From assembly GCA_945861415.1 (NCBI GenBank), contig CAMAUV010000008.1:32058-96057 (forward strand): a DNA stretch of 64,000 bases. Direction: 5' to 3'. The notes beneath the pieces were generated by a model, which saw nothing but the letters and a program-made list of their open reading frames with translations, was not told the origin of the DNA and searched no databases. Shown in pieces: positions 44,225 through 54,685 of the stretch (within the stretch, counting starts at the first letter, position 1; every line of letters starts with the position of its first letter). A program made the translations under genes and the position numbers. Source of the DNA: Akkermansia muciniphila. Its GTDB lineage: Bacteria; Verrucomicrobiota; Verrucomicrobiia; Verrucomicrobiales; V1-33.

Positions 44225-46153
44225 TCACTTTTCTTTAGCGCCTTCCGATTTGGGATAGAAGCGGAAGCGAAATGGTTTGCTGAGGACAATAGCGTCCAGT
44301 GGGCCGAGCGGTCTATAATCACTTCCCTGCATCGCCTTCATGGCTTCCTGGATGATGCAGTCGTCGAACCGGTTCAACTCGCGTCCCAGCGCATAGCCGG
44401 TTAGCTTCTTCATGAGGTGGCGCAGAACCTGATCTTTGCGCTCCATGAGCACCTGCTTGAGCTCGGCGGGACCGTTGAAACTGCGGCCATTTGGAAGTGT
44501 CCCCCTGGCATCGGTGTCCGGGCGCAGGCGGCCCAGCACATCGTAGCTTTCCATTCCAAATCCCAGCGGATCCATCATGTTATGGCAGGAGGAACAGTCG
44601 GGGTTTTTGCGGTGCTCAGCGAGTTGCTCGCGCAGGTTGGCGGCGCTGTTCACCGCCTCCTCTTTTAGCGCAGGGATATCCGGCGGCGGCGGCGGCACGT
44701 GCTCGCCGAGGATGACCTCCAGCACCCATTTCCCGCGCAGCACTGGACTGGTGCGCAGAGGGAAGGAGGTAGAGGTACTGATCGCAGCCATACCCAGCAG
44801 ACCGCCGCGGTCCTTCGTCTTAAAGCTGACTTTTTCAAAAGCGTCACCGATTTGAACTTCCAGCCCGTAAAGCTTCGCCAGACGCTGATCGGCGAATGTG
44901 TAGTCGCTGTCGATCAATTCGGTTAGTGGCCGGTTTTCACGGATGAGATGATTGAAGTATGTGGTAACCTCCCGGCGCATGGAGGCGGCGAGGTCATCAG
45001 TGAATTCGGGAAACTTTTTTGCATCAGGCCGTACCTCTCCGCCCACTCGATCCAGTTCCAGCCACTGACTGGCAAAACGCTCCCCCAATGAGGCGGCACG
45101 CGGATGCTGCAACATGCGGCGAATTTGCGCACGCAAATTGTCATCCTCAAGGATAGCTCTGGATTCAGCTGCGGCGAAGAGTTCCTCATCCGGCATGGAA
45201 GCCCACAGGAAATACGCTAGCCTGCTGGCCAGAGGATACGCTCCCAGCGGCTGAACGCCGGGCTCGGCAGGCTCCGGCTCGACAAGGAAGAGAAATGCGG
45301 GAGCGATCAATACGCCACTGAGTGCCAGACGCACAGAGGCATGGTGCGAGTCGCCACGGGCCGCTCCGCGATCGTATAGCGCGAGGAATTTTGCCGCATC
45401 GTCCTCAATGACCGGCCGGCGGAACGCGAGGCGCAGGAAGCGCATGAGGATGGCCTTAGCCGCTTCGCGGGGGGGCAACTTGTCCGAAGGCTCCGCACAT
45501 AGTAATTGCCGGCGGGCGGATTGGGCCTCCGGAGAGAGGCTAGAAAGATCGTCCGGCAGTAGTGTGCGGGCAATGGTTTCGGCGGCCTGCAAATAGGTCT
45601 CGACCGCCAGCGGGGTAGAGAACAGGGTGTCTCCCGTGGTGTCAAACCCCTCGCCGCCCGCCGCATCGGCCGGCAGGAGATGGGCCACGCTCAGGGACGG
45701 CAGGCCGGTCAGGTCCCGCACCGTGTTTTCATACTCCCCCCGAGTAAGGCGCCGGCTCATGACGCTGCCGCGATAAAAGCTGGTGTTGCGATCGGAAGCG
45801 ATCTCTTCGCAGTCAAGTTGAGGCTCCGGCAGCTTGCGCAGCCATTGGAGGAGTTTTTGACGCTCCCCGCCCATGGGGGCCGCACTGCCCTCAGGCGGCA
45901 TCTCGAAGCCCATTACGCGTTTTCTCACATCGCTCCACAGCTTAGGGTGCTTCAAAATACTGTCGTAACTGGCATGATCCCTGAGATTGAGATCACCCTT
46001 CTGCTTTTCGGGGCCGTGACACTTGTAACAAAAGTTTTCAATCATCGGCCGGACGAAGGCTTCATACTGCTTCTTGTGAGCTTCATCGGCGCGGGCTGTG
46101 AAGCCTGAAGACGCAAACCAAAGCAGCAGAGCGATTTTTTCGGTTTTGACCAT
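44225..46153 (-). CDS. secreted cytochrome-like protein with DUF1587/1595/1592/1588/1585 domains
   Basis: A 642-residue exported protein. Signal peptide, then a planctomycete-type cytochrome c with CYKCH (Cys42-His46) and EMPPEGSAAP; then RRLTRGEYENTVRDL (DUF1587), LRLAFRRPV (DUF1595), a DUF1592 region with FLFLVEPEP and RLAYFLWASMPDEEL, DUF1588 with RGGLLGMAAISTSTSFPLRT and a second haem-type motif CSSCHNMMDPLGF (near 519), and DUF1585 at the end with LTGYALGREL. It pairs with the DUF1552 gene downstream. Role in electron transfer is likely from the motifs; the pathway is unknown. Confidence 0.9.
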   Translation of the reverse strand: MVKTEKIALLLWFASSGFTARADEAHKKQYEAFVRPMIENFCYKCHGPEKQKGDLNLRDHASYDSILKHPKLWSDVRKRVMGFEMPPEGSAAPMGGERQKLLQWLRKLPEPQLDCEEIASDRNTSFYRGSVMSRRLTRGEYENTVRDLTGLPSLSVAHLLPADAAGGEGFDTTGDTLFSTPLAVETYLQAAETIARTLLPDDLSSLSPEAQSARRQLLCAEPSDKLPPREAAKAILMRFLRLAFRRPVIEDDAAKFLALYDRGAARGDSHHASVRLALSGVLIAPAFLFLVEPEPAEPGVQPLGAYPLASRLAYFLWASMPDEELFAAAESRAILEDDNLRAQIRRMLQHPRAASLGERFASQWLELDRVGGEVRPDAKKFPEFTDDLAASMRREVTTYFNHLIRENRPLTELIDSDYTFADQRLAKLYGLEVQIGDAFEKVSFKTKDRGGLLGMAAISTSTSFPLRTSPVLRGKWVLEVILGEHVPPPPPDIPALKEEAVNSAANLREQLAEHRKNPDCSSCHNMMDPLGFGMESYDVLGRLRPDTDARGTLPNGRSFNGPAELKQVLMERKDQVLRHLMKKLTGYALGRELNRFDDCIIQEAMKAMQGSDYRPLGPLDAIVLSKPFRFRFYPKSEGAKEK

Positions 46154-46315
46154 GAGTAATTACTCCTTATTGCTCTCAGGCAAGACTGCGGACGTGGTTT
46201 GCGCTGATGGGGGACAAGATCATTATCAACGAAATACGGCGCCCCGGGCGCGGCATTTCGAAAAACTCATGGTTTGACGTAAATCCCCTGTTCTGACAGA
46301 CTGGTCTTCATCCGC

Positions 46316-49300
46316 ATGAAACGAAGCCTTCTCGTGCTCAGCCTTTCTATCGCTGCTCTCCTTTTTTGGAGCCGCGATTCCATAAATCACCGAACCGATA
46401 TTCCGCCGCCGGTTGCCCGCCCTGAATCCGGGTCGGGATCCGCTCAGAACTGGGAAGACTCGGAGCCTGTGCCGATTGCCAAAGTCCCGGATACGGAGCA
46501 GAGGCTGCCGTTGATGCGCCCGGATGGGGAATGGCAGCGGGCGGTGTCAGAACCGGAATTTGCCGACTTCAAGGCATGGACGGCTGAGTATGCGGACGGC
46601 AGACGAGGCGAAACCGATGGCGTGGTTCTGGCAAAAAAACGGCGGGCGGCATTGAAAGACCTCATCTCCCGAGATCCTCAACGAGCCCTCGATTTGGCCG
46701 TGCCGAAGAGCGTGCGGCGCAGTTTGCCTGCGGCAGTGCAAGCTGAACTGGAGACTCCGGTGAACGGCCGGGGCGATCTGCTGGTGGCGGCCGCCGTCGC
46801 ACTGCCCGGCCGCGAACACGAGGTGCCTCCCATTTCGCGTCAGGTCAACATCGACGGGCAGGAACTGGAGGCGTTCACCTATGGAAACCGGGCGTCCGCC
46901 ATGTCCCGCCGCGACATGGCCATTCATGGCATCGCACTCGACAGCCAACTGGCACTGAGTGAGTGGCCCGCACGGAGATTGGAACCATTGGAAGTCAAAG
47001 AGGCCCGTGCGAAATTGGCGTCGCCCCCACTTTGCCCCGTCTCTGGAAGTCTGCTGGATGAGAACGGGGATGAGATCGTTCTGGACTGGAGTCTGGAATC
47101 CGCACACTGGTATTGTCAGGCGGGCCACGCTACTCAGGAACTGTTGGCCGCCGCTGCGGCCGAAGCCGCGCTGCCACCGGGAGTGGCCGCCAGCGGGATC
47201 GGCGGAGGGGGCGTAGAAGTGCCGGCGGCGAAGAGCAGTTACACGGAGGGAACCAAGAAAATGCTGATAATCCGCGTGGATTTTCCAGACAAACAGGGAC
47301 AGGTGGTAAGCGACACTACCCTCACTTCGCTAATCAGCAACATGGCGAATCAATGGTCTGACATGTCCTACGGCAAGACGACATGGACTCTGAGAGGCGC
47401 AGGTTCCGACTTCACCCCTACCCTGCGCCTCCCCAAAAACCACTCAAGCTACACAGGCTTCGGCACCATGCTCGCCGCGGCCCGGGCGGCAGCCGAAGAT
47501 GCAGGTTTCGACTATCGGGACTATCAGTTCGACGTCGTCGTCACCGGTGACAAACCGGACGTGAGTTTTGGCGGTGTGGCCTACGTTGGCGGCCGCGGCG
47601 CATGGCTGGCCAACGGCTCATGGAATCTCGGCATCTGCAGTCATGAAGTGGGCCACAACTTTGGCCTCAATCACTCCGGATTCTGGGACACCACCGACGG
47701 CACCGCAATTGGAGCGGGCTCCAATGTCGAATATGGCAATCCCTTCGACCACATGGGCGGTGCCAGCAGCAGCACCGCCGCCCACTTCAATGCGCGCCAG
47801 AAGAACTATCTGGACTGGATTCCGGATAGTGCCGTGAAAAAGGTCACGGCCAATGGCACGGTCTCGCAGCGCATCACCGCGATGGACCGCGAGAATGCCA
47901 CCGGCTTCCGCGCCATCGCTGTGGACCGCAGCGGCACCTCTCAGGACTTCTGGATCGAATACCGGAGCGCCTACTCTTCCAATGAATGGATGAAGGACGG
48001 CGTGGTGGTGAACTTTGGCGATGTGAGCATCAACAACAGCAAGCCCTCACTGCTCGATTTCACTCCCTCCACCAGCAGCAAGGACGACTGCCCTATACTC
48101 ATCGGCAGAACATTTTCGGCCCTAGAAAGCGGCGTTCACATTACGCCCAGCGGACGGGGCACCGGCGCGGACGGTGTACCCTGGATGGATGTCACGGTGA
48201 ATCGCGGCCCCTTTACCGGAAACCGCAAGCCCGCTGCGGCGCTAAGCTACAGTCCGTCCCTACCGGCAGTGAATGCAGCGGCCAGTTTCACCGCCACTGC
48301 CAGCGATCCCGACGGTGATGCACCGAGCTATTTCTGGGACTGGGGTGATGGGACATGGACTGCCAATAACAGCCCAACAGCCAGCCATGACTGGGACACG
48401 GCCGGCATCAAAACGGTGCGCTGCACTGTGAGCGATATGAAGGGAATGGCCGCCACGGCAGCGGTGCTCGTTCAGGTGGGCACCAGCAGCACCTTCTTCA
48501 TCAGCGGCTATGTGCGGAACGCCGCCGGCCTGCCCATGGAGGGGGTCACTGTCACCAGCGGCGGTAAAAATGACGCCACTGACAGCGAAGGTTTCTTTGC
48601 CGTCACCGGACTCAGAGCCGGGAATCATACGGTCAGCGCTACCAAAACGGGCTACACCATCAATCCCTCCGGATTCACCAACCCAGTGAGCGTTGGCCCC
48701 AGTAAATCCAATATCAATTTCATTGCGCCGCTGGGCTCGCCGGTTTTCAGCGCCATCAAACCGGGACTCGCGGATGCGGGCGGCAACACAGGGGCTGTGC
48801 CTCTGGCTCTTACTGACAACGATACCGCCGTCACGGACATCACGCTCACCGCTGTCCCGTCAAACACGGCGACCATTCCCGCCGCCAATATCGCCTTTGG
48901 CGCCGGGACCCCGAGGACCATTACTGTCACTGCACCATCTGCTAGCAGCGGCGTGGTGGACATCACCATTACGGCCCGGGACCCGGAAGGCAGCACCAGC
49001 ACATACGTCTGGCCCGTCACCGTGAATGCCTCGCCGGTCATTGCTCCGGCCCTGCAGATCACCGCTCAGGACACACCGGTGGACATCGACTTGCGCACAA
49101 TGACAGCCGATGACCGCACTCCTAGCAACGCGATCAATTTCAGCGCAGACCGCTCCCGCAATGGAACAGTGAAGCTTCAGCCGGACGGCTACACGGCACG
49201 TTTCACGCCCGCTCCGGGCCACAACGGAGCCGCATCGTTCCGCTTCACGGCGCACGACCAGTCGTTGAGTTCGCGGACGCTGCTGCTTTACGATTTTGAG

Positions 49301-52300
49301 CCGGATGAAGGCGGCGATGTCATCACTACCGGCACAGTGCCCGACTACTCAAATTTCAACCGCTCCGGTTCTCTCATCATAGAAGGAAACGGCGAATATT
49401 CCGGCGTGGCGGATGTCCCTGCGTTACTTGCTCCACACAGCACCACCGCGCTGAATCTCACCAGCAACGGAACTACCGGAGCGGCCAAATTGAAACGCAC
49501 CTTTGCGGCATCCGATCTGAACTGGAACGATGCCGACTGGACTTTTTGCGCATGGGTAAAACGAACTACTTCAGACACTGAAGATTTCGTATTTCATCTC
49601 GGCGACGGCGACGGCCACGGCGCCAATGATGAGTTGGAGTTGTATTTTTCCTCCGGCTCTGACCAGTTGAAACTCGAAAAATACAACGCCGCCGGCGTGC
49701 AGGCCAGCATCGTGCATCCCGGAGTTCCCGCGGGCGGGTGGCACTACCTGAGCATCACCTGTGACCGCACTGCTGCTAACACCGCCACGCTTGCGCTCTA
49801 CGTCGACGGATTTCTTGCCGACTCGGTGACGGGTGTGGCCATGGCGGTCAACCAAACACGCAGCATGGTTGTTGGCGGGCATGCGGAAACCTCCAACCTC
49901 GACCGCTGGCTGGATGGCCGGGTCGATGACGTAATGATTGCAGGCTCCGTCCTCGGGCGGACCGAAATCCGTCAGCTGGCGACGATGGGAACCGCGCACT
50001 TTCTGGGTATCAGCGACACAGGCACGGTCAATATCACTGTGAATGGAGCCAACAATGCCCCGGTGATTCTTCCTCCCTCCGACACAGGGTTGAATGCTGA
50101 CACCGCCTCGGCTCCCCTGCCCTTCACAGTAACGGATGCGGAGAGTGAGCACCGGACGTTGTCAGTCAGCGCCGCTTCCTCCAACCCTGCGCTCATCCCG
50201 CTCAGCGGTATCACCATCAGTCCCGCCCCGCCCGCATGGAACAGCGCAGATATTGGCACTGTGGGTGCAGCCGGCAACCACCTTGAGGATCACGGCACCT
50301 TCCACATTAGCGGGGCGGGCGCAGGCATCGGCGGAACCGGAGACGAATTCCGCTTCGTCAGCCAGGATGTCACCGGAGACGGGGAATTCGTCTGCCGCGT
50401 TGCGGAACTGGATGTCACTCATTCATCTGCCCGCGCCGGTCTGATGTTGCGCGATGGCACTGCAGCCAGCGCTCCCTTTGTCATGGTTGCGATCAGCGCC
50501 GCAAATGGCATTCAATTTATCAGCCGCGACACTGCAGGGACGACGGCCACCTCTTCCATGATCAATTTCGTAGCAGCCCCCGTGTGGCTGCGGCTGGTCC
50601 GCACGGTAGGCTTGGTAGAAGGCTTCTACGCTCCCGACACCAACGGAGAGCCCGGCACATGGAGCCCTGCGGGAAGCGCCACAGGCCTCACGCTGCCGGT
50701 GTCCCCCAGAGCCGGGCTTACCGTAACCAGCAATGTGGACGCCACCCGGGCCACCGCAGCGTTCGACAATATCGGAGGACTGCTACCATCGGGAGACGAG
50801 CGCACTGTTACCCTCACTCCAATGCCCGGGCAGTCCGGCACTGCCCGTGTTACTCTTACCGTGAGCGACGGTTCCTTCCAGAGCACGGGTGAGTTTTTGG
50901 CGGTCGTAGACATCAATACTCCTCCCACGGTCACTCAGGCGCCCAGCATTAACATTGTGAGCGGGGAGACGCCTGCCGCCTTCACCATTAGCGTTGGCGA
51001 TCTGCACACCGCAGCCGGAGCCATCACTGTCACCGCGTCCTCCACCAACAGCGTCCTGCTGCCCAGCCGCCGCATCGTCATTTCCGTCACCGGCAGCCAG
51101 CGCACCGTTCAGGTGCGACCGGTCCGGGGCGAAACCGGCAATACCGTCGTCACTTTGACGGTGAACGATGGCAATGGAATGACTGCTACTACCTCGTTCA
51201 ACGTCAGCGCTTCACCCGGCGACCCTGCGCAGTTGATCAGCCACGGGGCTAACTGGCGCTTCCTCGACAACGGCCTCTCTCCCGCCGGCTGGAATACCAA
51301 CGCCTTCAACGACAGTGGATGGCCGATGGGGCCCGCCCAGTTGGGCTTTGGGGACGGGGATGAAGAGACGCTGGTGAACGCCACTGCCTCGCGAAAGGCG
51401 ACTTACTTCCGCCGCAGTTTCAGGGTGCCAAATCCCGAACTCTACCAATGGCTGCAACTCCGCATGATCCGCGACGATGGAGCAGTGGTATATTTGAATG
51501 GCCAGGAAATCTGGCGGTCGAACATGCCCATGGGCATCATCACATTCTCCACCGATGCCTCCGCTGCCGTCGGCGGCGCGCTGGAGGACGCATGGTATTA
51601 TTACACAGTGAAACGGCCGCCGCTCCTTGCCGGCACCAACGTGCTCGCCGTGGAACTCCACCAGAAAGGGGACACCAGTAGCGATCTTAGTTTTGACTTC
51701 GAAGCGCGCGGCGCCAATCCGGAACCTCAGGAAGTGATCGCTCCTAGCTCCACGTGGCAGTATTTGGATACTGGCACCGATCCCGGCAGCGCATGGACCA
51801 GCGCCGTCTTTGATGATTCCACATGGGGTACAGGCACGGGCCAGTTCGGCTACGGGGACGGAGATGAAACCACGGTGATCAATGGCGGGCCGGATTCCTC
51901 ACGCCACGTCACGACGTGGTTCCGCAAAAAGTTCGATGTCTTCTCTTCAAAAGACATCATCGGAATAGGTCTGCGCGTCCTGCGCGACGACGGCATAAGA
52001 GTATGGCTCAATGGTCAACCGCTCTACCTCAATAACCTCCCGGCAACGGCCACCTCCTCGACGCTGGCCACTGCCGCCATCAGCAATGCCGCCGAGGCTC
52101 TTTGGCAGACAGCATGGCTGTCTCCCGCTCTCGTTGTCGACGGCGTCAATCAACTGGCCGTCGAAATCCACCAAAGCAGCCTTACCAGCTCAGATATCAG
52201 CTTTGATTTACAACTATTACTATACGGTGCCGATGCCCTGCCGCCTCTCTCCAGCGCGGTCTCCGGCCGCACTCTGACAGTTTCGTGGCCCTTGTGGGCG

Positions 52301-52441
52301 CAGGCATGGCAAGTGCAGTCCTCTAGCGACTTGCGGACATGGACGGCGCAACCCGGCACCCCTGTCGCCGGCCCCTTGGGCTACTCGCTGACCTTTACCC
52401 GCCCGACGGCCAAACGTTACTTCCGCCTTGTTCTACCTTAA
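46316..52441 (+). CDS. giant secreted zinc metalloprotease with many adhesion-type domains
   Basis: A 2041-residue exported protein. A signal peptide and a long pro-region precede a metzincin-like protease domain (about 315-560) with HEVGHNFGLNH at 443-453 (zinc ligands and catalytic Glu) and a Met-turn FDHMGG near 479-484, resembling gametolysin/M11 or reprolysin-like enzymes. Then a PKD domain (about 640-725, WDWGDGTW), a carboxypeptidase regulatory-like domain (about 730-790), cadherin/Ig-like repeats, a LamG-type lectin domain (about 1080-1225), a DUF1349-like lectin domain (about 1308-1450), two related jelly-roll domains (about 1640-1795 and 1806-1970; both with FGDGDEET or YGDGDETT and YLNGQ/WLNGQ) and a C-terminal module (WQVQSSSDLRTW). 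It probably binds and degrades glycoproteins or matrix. Confidence 0.88.
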   Translation: MKRSLLVLSLSIAALLFWSRDSINHRTDIPPPVARPESGSGSAQNWEDSEPVPIAKVPDTEQRLPLMRPDGEWQRAVSEPEFADFKAWTAEYADGRRGETDGVVLAKKRRAALKDLISRDPQRALDLAVPKSVRRSLPAAVQAELETPVNGRGDLLVAAAVALPGREHEVPPISRQVNIDGQELEAFTYGNRASAMSRRDMAIHGIALDSQLALSEWPARRLEPLEVKEARAKLASPPLCPVSGSLLDENGDEIVLDWSLESAHWYCQAGHATQELLAAAAAEAALPPGVAASGIGGGGVEVPAAKSSYTEGTKKMLIIRVDFPDKQGQVVSDTTLTSLISNMANQWSDMSYGKTTWTLRGAGSDFTPTLRLPKNHSSYTGFGTMLAAARAAAEDAGFDYRDYQFDVVVTGDKPDVSFGGVAYVGGRGAWLANGSWNLGICSHEVGHNFGLNHSGFWDTTDGTAIGAGSNVEYGNPFDHMGGASSSTAAHFNARQKNYLDWIPDSAVKKVTANGTVSQRITAMDRENATGFRAIAVDRSGTSQDFWIEYRSAYSSNEWMKDGVVVNFGDVSINNSKPSLLDFTPSTSSKDDCPILIGRTFSALESGVHITPSGRGTGADGVPWMDVTVNRGPFTGNRKPAAALSYSPSLPAVNAAASFTATASDPDGDAPSYFWDWGDGTWTANNSPTASHDWDTAGIKTVRCTVSDMKGMAATAAVLVQVGTSSTFFISGYVRNAAGLPMEGVTVTSGGKNDATDSEGFFAVTGLRAGNHTVSATKTGYTINPSGFTNPVSVGPSKSNINFIAPLGSPVFSAIKPGLADAGGNTGAVPLALTDNDTAVTDITLTAVPSNTATIPAANIAFGAGTPRTITVTAPSASSGVVDITITARDPEGSTSTYVWPVTVNASPVIAPALQITAQDTPVDIDLRTMTADDRTPSNAINFSADRSRNGTVKLQPDGYTARFTPAPGHNGAASFRFTAHDQSLSSRTLLLYDFEPDEGGDVITTGTVPDYSNFNRSGSLIIEGNGEYSGVADVPALLAPHSTTALNLTSNGTTGAAKLKRTFAASDLNWNDADWTFCAWVKRTTSDTEDFVFHLGDGDGHGANDELELYFSSGSDQLKLEKYNAAGVQASIVHPGVPAGGWHYLSITCDRTAANTATLALYVDGFLADSVTGVAMAVNQTRSMVVGGHAETSNLDRWLDGRVDDVMIAGSVLGRTEIRQLATMGTAHFLGISDTGTVNITVNGANNAPVILPPSDTGLNADTASAPLPFTVTDAESEHRTLSVSAASSNPALIPLSGITISPAPPAWNSADIGTVGAAGNHLEDHGTFHISGAGAGIGGTGDEFRFVSQDVTGDGEFVCRVAELDVTHSSARAGLMLRDGTAASAPFVMVAISAANGIQFISRDTAGTTATSSMINFVAAPVWLRLVRTVGLVEGFYAPDTNGEPGTWSPAGSATGLTLPVSPRAGLTVTSNVDATRATAAFDNIGGLLPSGDERTVTLTPMPGQSGTARVTLTVSDGSFQSTGEFLAVVDINTPPTVTQAPSINIVSGETPAAFTISVGDLHTAAGAITVTASSTNSVLLPSRRIVISVTGSQRTVQVRPVRGETGNTVVTLTVNDGNGMTATTSFNVSASPGDPAQLISHGANWRFLDNGLSPAGWNTNAFNDSGWPMGPAQLGFGDGDEETLVNATASRKATYFRRSFRVPNPELYQWLQLRMIRDDGAVVYLNGQEIWRSNMPMGIITFSTDASAAVGGALEDAWYYYTVKRPPLLAGTNVLAVELHQKGDTSSDLSFDFEARGANPEPQEVIAPSSTWQYLDTGTDPGSAWTSAVFDDSTWGTGTGQFGYGDGDETTVINGGPDSSRHVTTWFRKKFDVFSSKDIIGIGLRVLRDDGIRVWLNGQPLYLNNLPATATSSTLATAAISNAAEALWQTAWLSPALVVDGVNQLAVEIHQSSLTSSDISFDLQLLLYGADALPPLSSAVSGRTLTVSWPLWAQAWQVQSSSDLRTWTAQPGTPVAGPLGYSLTFTRPTAKRYFRLVLP

Positions 52442-52459
52442 AGGGAACAAAATCCGGGG

Positions 52460-53341
52460 TCACGCCCGCGAGGCACGGCGCTTGAAGAATGCGTGCAGCG
52501 CCGGCTGGTAATTCTGGCCGGTGCGGATGGGAATCGCGTCCACTGACGCAGACTTGAACGATGCCTGCAGCCCTGAGAGCCATTCCGAACGCCGGCGCTG
52601 ATATTCCTGCCGCACTCTGGCACTACCCGTATTCACATCCATCAGCTCCCCGGTCTCCGGATCCTGAAGGCGGATCCAGCCGACATCCGGCAGCGCCTCC
52701 TCCGAAGGGTCACTGATCTGCACCGCCACCACATCATGCCGCACGGACGCCACGCCGAGCGACCGGGAAAAGTCGGGCGCGATGAAATCGCTGACTACGA
52801 TCACCAGACTCCGCCGGGGCAAATGATTGGTCAGCTTGTCCAGAGCCATGCCGATGTCCGTGCCCCGGCCTTTGGGGCGGGCGTAGAGAATCTCCCGGAT
52901 AATTCGCAGGCAGTGAGTGCTGCCTTTGCGGGGAGCGAGGAAGAGTTCCGTTTCATCCGTAAATAGAAGTAGGCCCACTTTGTCTTGATTGTGGATGGCG
53001 CTGAAAGCAAAAAGCGCCGCCATCTCCGCTGCCACTTCGCGCTTCGACTGGTCCCGCCCGCCAAAGTTCTTCGACGCACTCACATCCACAGCCAGCATTA
53101 CCGTGAGTTCACGCTCCTCAACAAATTTACGAATATAGGGAAATCCCATACGCGCCGTCACATTCCAGTCGATGGCCCGGACTTCGTCGCCGGGTGCATA
53201 CTCACGGAAATCATCGAAGTCGATCCCCTGCCCCTTGAAGACAGAGTGATATTCTCCTCCGACCGCCGCACGCACGATGCCCCGCGTGATCAGTTCGATC
53301 TTGCGTACCTTTTTGAGGACTTCGCTAAGGGTGTCAGCCAT
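52460..53341 (-). CDS. DUF58 / vWA-like domain protein
   Basis: A 293-residue cytoplasmic protein. Hallmarks: GEYHSVFKGQGIDFDDFREY, PGDEVRAIDWNVTARMG (DUF58), VMLAVDVSASKNFG (vWA MIDAS DxSxS) and SLVIVVSDFIAPDF. DUF58 proteins usually work with a MoxR AAA+ ATPase in maturation of other proteins; no moxR gene is seen here. It converges with the giant protease gene, 18 bases apart. Confidence 0.9.
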   Translation of the reverse strand: MADTLSEVLKKVRKIELITRGIVRAAVGGEYHSVFKGQGIDFDDFREYAPGDEVRAIDWNVTARMGFPYIRKFVEERELTVMLAVDVSASKNFGGRDQSKREVAAEMAALFAFSAIHNQDKVGLLLFTDETELFLAPRKGSTHCLRIIREILYARPKGRGTDIGMALDKLTNHLPRRSLVIVVSDFIAPDFSRSLGVASVRHDVVAVQISDPSEEALPDVGWIRLQDPETGELMDVNTGSARVRQEYQRRRSEWLSGLQASFKSASVDAIPIRTGQNYQPALHAFFKRRASRA

Positions 53342-53455
53342 GGAATAGTAGGGACTTAAACAGAAGAATCCGGGACGACAGAGGAAATTAGCAGCTCCGT
53401 GTTAAGGGGGGGGAAATTCAACGGCTTCCCAATGTTGCCGACTGTGGGTCTTCGT

Positions 53456-54599
53456 TCAGATATCATCGTCGCCGCCGCCGTCGCTGGTTACTCCTCGCAA
53501 CTTGGCCTCAATGAACTGATCAAGGTCACCGTCCATTACTGAGGAAATGCCCGCGGTTTTGACCCCGGTGCGGTGGTCCTTCACCATCTGGTAAGGCTGA
53601 AAAACGTAAGAGCGAATTTGACTTCCCCATGCGATCTGTGCCTTCTCTCCGTAGGTGCGCTCTGCCTCGGCTTTCTTCCGGTCCAGTTCCAGCTGATAGA
53701 GCTTGGCTTTGAGCATACCCATCGCGAGGTCCTTGTTCTTGCCCTGACTACGTTCGTTCTGACAGGCAGCCACTACGCCTGTTGGCCGGTGGGTGATGCG
53801 GACAGCGGTCTCCACCTTGTTTACGTTCTGGCCTCCTTTGCCGCCGGCCCGGTAGGTATCGATGTCGAGGTCTGATTCTTTGATCTCGATGGGGGCATCT
53901 TCGATTTCCGGGGTCACGTCCACAGAACAAAAGGAGGTATGACGGCGGTTCTGCGCATCAAATGGCGAAATGCGGACCAGCCGGTGAACGCCCCGCTCAT
54001 TTTGCAAAAAACCATAGGCATAGGTGCCAGTGACTTTCATGGTAGCCGAACGAAACCCTGCTCCTTCCCCTTCCGTGTAGTCGATCGTCTCCACCGTCAT
54101 CCCCCGCTGCTCTGCCCAGCGGGCATACATCCGGTAGAGCATTTCCGCCCAGTCGCAGGCCTCTGTCCCACCGGCCCCGGCACTGATGTTCACGAAGGCA
54201 TGCGATGTATCTAGAGGGCCATTCATCAGTATGACAATTTCGAAGTCCTCGATCGCTTTGGCAAGGTTCGGATACTCTGCCTTCGCTTCCACCCTCAATG
54301 CGGGATCATCGTCCGCTCCGGCCAGCTCCAGCAGCACATCAAAGTCCTGCACCCGGGTATTTAATTTCTGGAAAGTGTCGATCTTCTGACCGATCACAGC
54401 GCGTTCACTACTGACTGCGCGCGCCTTATTTCCGTTTTCCCAAAAATCAGGCGCCAGCATTTGCAGTTCGAGCTCTGCGAATCGCGCCTGCAGTGCAGGC
54501 AAGTCAAAGATACCTCCGAAGCTCGCCCAGCCGTGTGTGGAGCGAGTCGGTGTCGAACGCCTGGAGGTCGATGGTTAGGGCTTTCGTGTTTTGATCCAT
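53456..54599 (-). CDS. prfB: peptide chain release factor 2, expressed by programmed +1 frameshift
   Basis: RF2 recognises UGA and UAA. The gene starts at ATG 54599; 31 codons later the frame reads TAT CTT TGA C (TGA at 54506-54504), preceded by GGAGG three bases before CTT. This is the classic RF2 autoregulatory site: when RF2 is scarce the ribosome slips +1 and continues DLPALQ in the second frame to 53456, giving about 380 residues. The main frame shows RF2's SPF recognition motif (RISPFDAQ) and the catalytic GGQ loop ([17 protein letters not shown]). Confidence 0.95.
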
Positions 54600-54685
54600 A
54601 ATGGGAATGTTAAACGACTCTGTTAACGTTTTTCGCAAGTGCTTAATCCGCCTTAGAGACCCCAGCGTTAAGGAATTTCGGGGCT

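Noticed and set aside
54502..54504. TTG at 54502 as the prfB start
   Set aside because: The frameshift site and conserved N-terminal residues upstream show that translation begins at 54599.
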